Positions 5,055 through 7,612 of a DNA stretch of 7,612 nt are shown one piece after another (positions within the stretch are counted from its first letter, which is position 1; the number at the start of each line of letters is the position of its first letter). This stretch comes from Planctomycetota bacterium (lineage in GTDB: Bacteria; Planctomycetota; Planctomycetia; Planctomycetales; Planctomycetaceae). The translations under genes were made by a program, and so were the position numbers. The notes below the pieces were generated by a model, which saw nothing but the letters and a program-made list of their open reading frames with translations, had not been told where the DNA came from and did not search any database. The DNA is taken from NCBI GenBank assembly GCA_024278285.1, contig JAJRTM010000347.1, forward strand, positions 1 to 7,612, read 5' to 3'.

Positions 5055-5997
5055 TTTTCTTCACAATCACAAAGAGTTTCCTGATCTGATCCGCATTGTC
5101 AGCAATGAACATTCTATTGATCCTGTTCTTATCGAAAAAGACTACTGGATTATGCACTGTCTCTACGGATTACAACAGATCGGTCTGAATTTTGAGTTGA
5201 AAGGCGGCACCTCGCTGTCAAAGGGTTTTGGCATCATTGACCGTTTTTCAGAAGATATCGATATCCGTATCGAACCACCGGCAGATATGGGTGTAAAAAC
5301 CAATCCCAACCAGCAGAAGTCCGCCCATGTTGAAACACGAAAACACTTTTATGACTGGCTTGCAGGAACGATAAAAATCAGTGGCATTGTCGACGTTGAA
5401 CGGGACAGAGAGTTTGATGACGAGCGCTATTATCGGAGCGGCGGCATTCGTCTTTTGTACGATGGACATATGGGCAGACTTTCAGGATTGAAAGACGGAA
5501 TTTTGCTGGAAGTCGGGTTTGATTCTGTCTCGCCAAATTCTCCCAAAACCATATCGTCATGGGTCTATGATTTTGCAGCAGGCAAGAGCGAGATGACTGA
5601 TAATCGCGCGGTTGATGTTGCCTGTTATCATCCTGGTTACACTTTTGTTGAAAAACTTCAAACCATTTCCACGAAATATCGCAGGCAGCAGGAAGATGGA
5701 AATTTCCCCGCAAACTTCATGCGTCACTACTATGATGTCTATCGGCTTTTAGGTGAGCCGATTGTTCAAGAATTCATTGGCACCAAAGAGTATGCAGAAC
5801 ATAAGGTAAAACGTTTTCCCAAGGCCGATAATCCTGTCCTGACTGAAAACGAAGCGTTCTTGTTGAGTGACCCCGATATCCGAGAGACCTATGCCCGAGC
5901 CTACGATCAGTCACGATCTCTTTATTATAAGTCGCAACCACAATTCGAAACCATTCTCAAAGCTATTGCTGATGCAGTGCAGATCAAAGGTATCTGA
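5044..5997 (+). CDS. abiEii: AbiEii nucleotidyltransferase toxin
   Basis: This 317-aa protein is the toxin of the pair, a DNA polymerase beta-fold nucleotidyltransferase. Members of this family transfer nucleotides to tRNA acceptor ends or other targets and stop growth during phage infection. The N-terminal EKDYW (31-35) is typical of the family. GGTSLSK (54-60) and SEDIDI (69-74, metal-binding Asp71 and Asp73) are the nucleotidyltransferase core motifs. LLEVGFD (154-160), FVEKLQTIS (201-209) and RHYYDVYRL (227-235) are the later conserved motifs. All key residues are present, so it should be active. It has no strong ribosome site and probably depends on coupling to the antitoxin. Its TGA is only 2 nt before an ATG that may start the methyltransferase, indicating one operon. 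Confidence 0.92.
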   Translation: MPHDFLHNHKEFPDLIRIVSNEHSIDPVLIEKDYWIMHCLYGLQQIGLNFELKGGTSLSKGFGIIDRFSEDIDIRIEPPADMGVKTNPNQQKSAHVETRKHFYDWLAGTIKISGIVDVERDREFDDERYYRSGGIRLLYDGHMGRLSGLKDGILLEVGFDSVSPNSPKTISSWVYDFAAGKSEMTDNRAVDVACYHPGYTFVEKLQTISTKYRRQQEDGNFPANFMRHYYDVYRLLGEPIVQEFIGTKEYAEHKVKRFPKADNPVLTENEAFLLSDPDIRETYARAYDQSRSLYYKSQPQFETILKAIADAVQIKGI

Positions 5998-5999
5998 GC

Positions 6000-6013
6000 A
6001 TGGTTGAAAAAAA
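6000..6013 (+). other. ATG followed by A7 tract in the wrong frame for the methyltransferase
   Basis: ATG at 6000, 9 nt after AAAGG and 2 nt after the toxin stop, is better placed than the TTG at 6004 that opens the methyltransferase frame. Read directly it gives only 15 codons. Losing one A from the run at 6007-6013 joins it to the methyltransferase frame as MVEKIIRTDARV. Confidence 0.5.
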
Positions 6014-7587
6014 TAATCAGAACGGATGCCCGCGTGCCAAGAAGTAAAACAAAATATCCGGTCGTTGATGTGTTCGCTGGCCCGGGCGGATTGGGAGAAG
6101 GCTTTGCTTCTTTTCAGGATGAGCGCGGAAACCCGAGGTTTGAGAGTGTCGCCTCTATTGAAATGGATGAATTTTCTCACAGGACACTGCACTTGAGACA
6201 TTTTCTCAGAACTTTTCCTGAGGGAGAGTTTCCTGACGAATATTACAAATACCTAAAGGAAGAAATTTCACTGGAGGAGCTTTTTGCTCTGTTTCCGGGC
6301 GCAAAAGAGGGTGCTGATAAAACAGCACTCAAGATTTCTCTTGGTTCGGAAAATCACGTCAGGGTCAGAAAGCTGATCAATCAGAAACTTGTAGGCAAGA
6401 AAAAATGGGCACTGGTAGGTGGCCCTCCCTGCCAGGCATATTCCCTGGTCGGTCGTTCCCGAATGATGAGTGACCCTGAATTTGAAAAGGATATTCGGCA
6501 TTTTCTTTATCGGGAATATCTGAAAATCATCATTGATCATCGTCCTCCTGTGTTTGTCATGGAAAATGTGAAGGGACTTCTCTCTGCGCGCGTTAATGGT
6601 GAGCTTGTAATAAATATGATTGTCTCTGATCTTTCCAATCCAAAGGCGGCATTGGGAAATCAGTCAAACGGACTTGGCTATAAACTGTATTCTCTGTCTG
6701 AGGATGAAGTTCCAGACGAAGAATTTGATCCCCGTCTTTTTCTTGTAAAAGCCGAGGAATATGGGGTTCCACAGTGCCGTCACAGAATGTTCATCGTTGG
6801 CATACGCAATGATATTGATATCAGTCCAGGCAGACTTTCTCATCAAAAACCTCCTACTGTGAAACAGGCAATTGGCGGGCTTCCTTCCATCAGGAGCGGC
6901 CTGTCACGTGGCAGAGATGATCCAAAAAATTGGCGTAAGGAAATTGCGCAACTGGCGAGAATGGGAATAAAAAGAGGCCTGAACGGTAGCGAATATGCCG
7001 GAGAAATAACCAGAAATATTGTTGCCAGCATCAACAGCGACAGATTTCCTGAAGAACGATTCTCCACACACTATCCTGGAAAACCCCGCAGTCGACATGA
7101 AGCTGTCAGCGGTTTATACGATCCACGCCTTTCGGTATTAACCGGGCATGAATCAAGAGGTCACATGCCTTCTGACCTGCGCCGTTATATGTTTGCCGCT
7201 GCATTCAGCCAGATAACTGATATAAGCCCGAAGCTGTCAGATTTCCCTGAGATTCTGCTTCCTGATCACCGTAATGTTGAACTTGGCAGGTCAGGAAAAA
7301 TGTTTTCTGATCGATTCAGAGTTCAATTGCCCGGCAAACCTTCAACGACAATCACATCTCATATTTCGAAAGACGGTCACTACTTTATTCACTATGACCC
7401 AATTCAGTGCAGGAGTCTGTCTGTACGAGAAGCCGCTCGCCTCCAGACGTTCCCTGATAATTATAAGTTCGAAGGACCACGCACATCTCAATACCATCAG
7501 GTCGGCAATGCGATACCGCCCTATCTTGCGCGTCAGATAGCTGAAATAATTTCTGAAGTGCTGAACGCCATGAAGGGCGGATATTGA
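6004..7587 (+). CDS. C5-cytosine DNA methyltransferase
   Basis: This protein of about 527 aa transfers a methyl group from S-adenosylmethionine to C5 of cytosine in a specific DNA site. The motifs, in order, are VDVFAGPGGLGEGF (motif I, 21-34), GGPPCQAYS (motif IV, catalytic Cys143), MENVKGL (motif VI, Glu187), QCRHRMFIVG (motif VIII, 257-266), SLSVREAARLQTFPD (motif IX, 471-485) and QVGNAIPP (motif X, 499-506). About 200 residues between motifs VIII and IX form a large target-recognition region, so the recognised site cannot be predicted. The length is above that of small Dcm-like enzymes. The frame begins at TTG 6004, but an ATG four bases earlier is one base out of frame across an A7 run. 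The gene follows the AbiE toxin within a few bases. A vsr-like gene overlaps its stop, so a restriction enzyme may lie further downstream. Confidence 0.95.
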   Translation: MKKIIRTDARVPRSKTKYPVVDVFAGPGGLGEGFASFQDERGNPRFESVASIEMDEFSHRTLHLRHFLRTFPEGEFPDEYYKYLKEEISLEELFALFPGAKEGADKTALKISLGSENHVRVRKLINQKLVGKKKWALVGGPPCQAYSLVGRSRMMSDPEFEKDIRHFLYREYLKIIIDHRPPVFVMENVKGLLSARVNGELVINMIVSDLSNPKAALGNQSNGLGYKLYSLSEDEVPDEEFDPRLFLVKAEEYGVPQCRHRMFIVGIRNDIDISPGRLSHQKPPTVKQAIGGLPSIRSGLSRGRDDPKNWRKEIAQLARMGIKRGLNGSEYAGEITRNIVASINSDRFPEERFSTHYPGKPRSRHEAVSGLYDPRLSVLTGHESRGHMPSDLRRYMFAAAFSQITDISPKLSDFPEILLPDHRNVELGRSGKMFSDRFRVQLPGKPSTTITSHISKDGHYFIHYDPIQCRSLSVREAARLQTFPDNYKFEGPRTSQYHQVGNAIPPYLARQIAEIISEVLNAMKGGY

Positions 7588-7612
7588 TGGTGGATCGAAT
7601 TTCAAAAGAGCA
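7587..7612 (+). CDS. Start of a further gene, possibly a Vsr mismatch endonuclease (partial)
   Basis: ATG at 7587-7589 shares its A with the methyltransferase TGA (TGATG), a classic coupling overlap. Eight codons are visible, MVDRISKE plus a CA. This resembles the N-terminus of very-short-patch-repair (Vsr) endonucleases, which often sit next to C5-cytosine methyltransferases and repair the T:G mismatches that arise from deaminated 5-methylcytosine. Eight residues cannot prove it, and a restriction subunit is the main alternative. Confidence 0.5.

Noticed and set aside
5378..5713. 111-aa minus-strand frame inside the toxin gene
   Set aside because: It is antisense to conserved AbiEii motifs and has no recognisable domain, so it is a shadow frame.
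1..7612. CRISPR array, tRNA, integrase or insertion sequence
   Set aside because: I saw no regularly spaced repeats, no cloverleaf-like sequence and no transposase or integrase motif on either strand.

Overview
This is a moderate-GC bacterial accessory region made of short, separately controlled modules: two putative regulator units, a compact metabolite-type module, a stand-alone phosphatase and a defence island. The style suggests Pseudomonadota, perhaps Alphaproteobacteria, because both XRE regulators have an alphaproteobacterial look. That assignment is an impression from sequence style. No rRNA, tRNA, integrase or transposase is visible to fix the taxon or the kind of replicon.

Left part (1-1060). 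Two genes read leftward, a 144-aa protein I do not recognise followed by a 126-aa XRE-type DNA-binding protein. A possible third gene runs off the left edge. A 128-nt AT-rich divergent control region separates them from the next unit and carries an inverted pair of 9-bp words, one near each start codon.

Central module (1061-2669). This is the most interesting part. A second XRE protein with a C-terminal sensor-like domain overlaps a gene that I read as a divergent tRNA-dependent cyclodipeptide synthase (CDPS) of the XYP subfamily. The Ser of the GIS motif, a YxxxE pair and a Tyr-Pro pair all occur at the expected spacings. The two genes overlap by 14 nt and a strong terminator follows. No tailoring oxidase, methyltransferase or transporter accompanies the CDPS in this window, so the unit looks like a minimal regulator-plus-CDPS system.

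Phosphatase segment (2670-3995). A 46-aa coiled-coil-like small ORF precedes a PPP-family metallophosphoesterase. The phosphatase frame contains the essential DxHG motif only upstream of any ATG, GTG or TTG codon, so it either starts at a rare codon such as ATT or has lost its start. An imperfect direct repeat of about 70 nt, which includes the 3' end of the small ORF, lies on both sides of the phosphatase and suggests that this gene was inserted or duplicated as a cassette.

Spacer (3957-4457). This stretch of about 500 nt has no convincing gene and holds a run of strong inverted repeats, then a promoter overlapped by a dyad.

Defence island (4458-7612). A type IV toxin-antitoxin/abortive-infection pair (AbiEi antitoxin, AbiEii nucleotidyltransferase toxin) runs directly into a 527-aa C5-cytosine DNA methyltransferase. 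The right edge cuts the first codons of another gene whose start overlaps the methyltransferase stop and resembles a Vsr mismatch endonuclease. The tight spacing indicates one operon. The best-placed ATG for the methyltransferase is in the wrong frame, separated from the coding frame by a run of seven A, which may mean slippage, phase variation or a sequence error.
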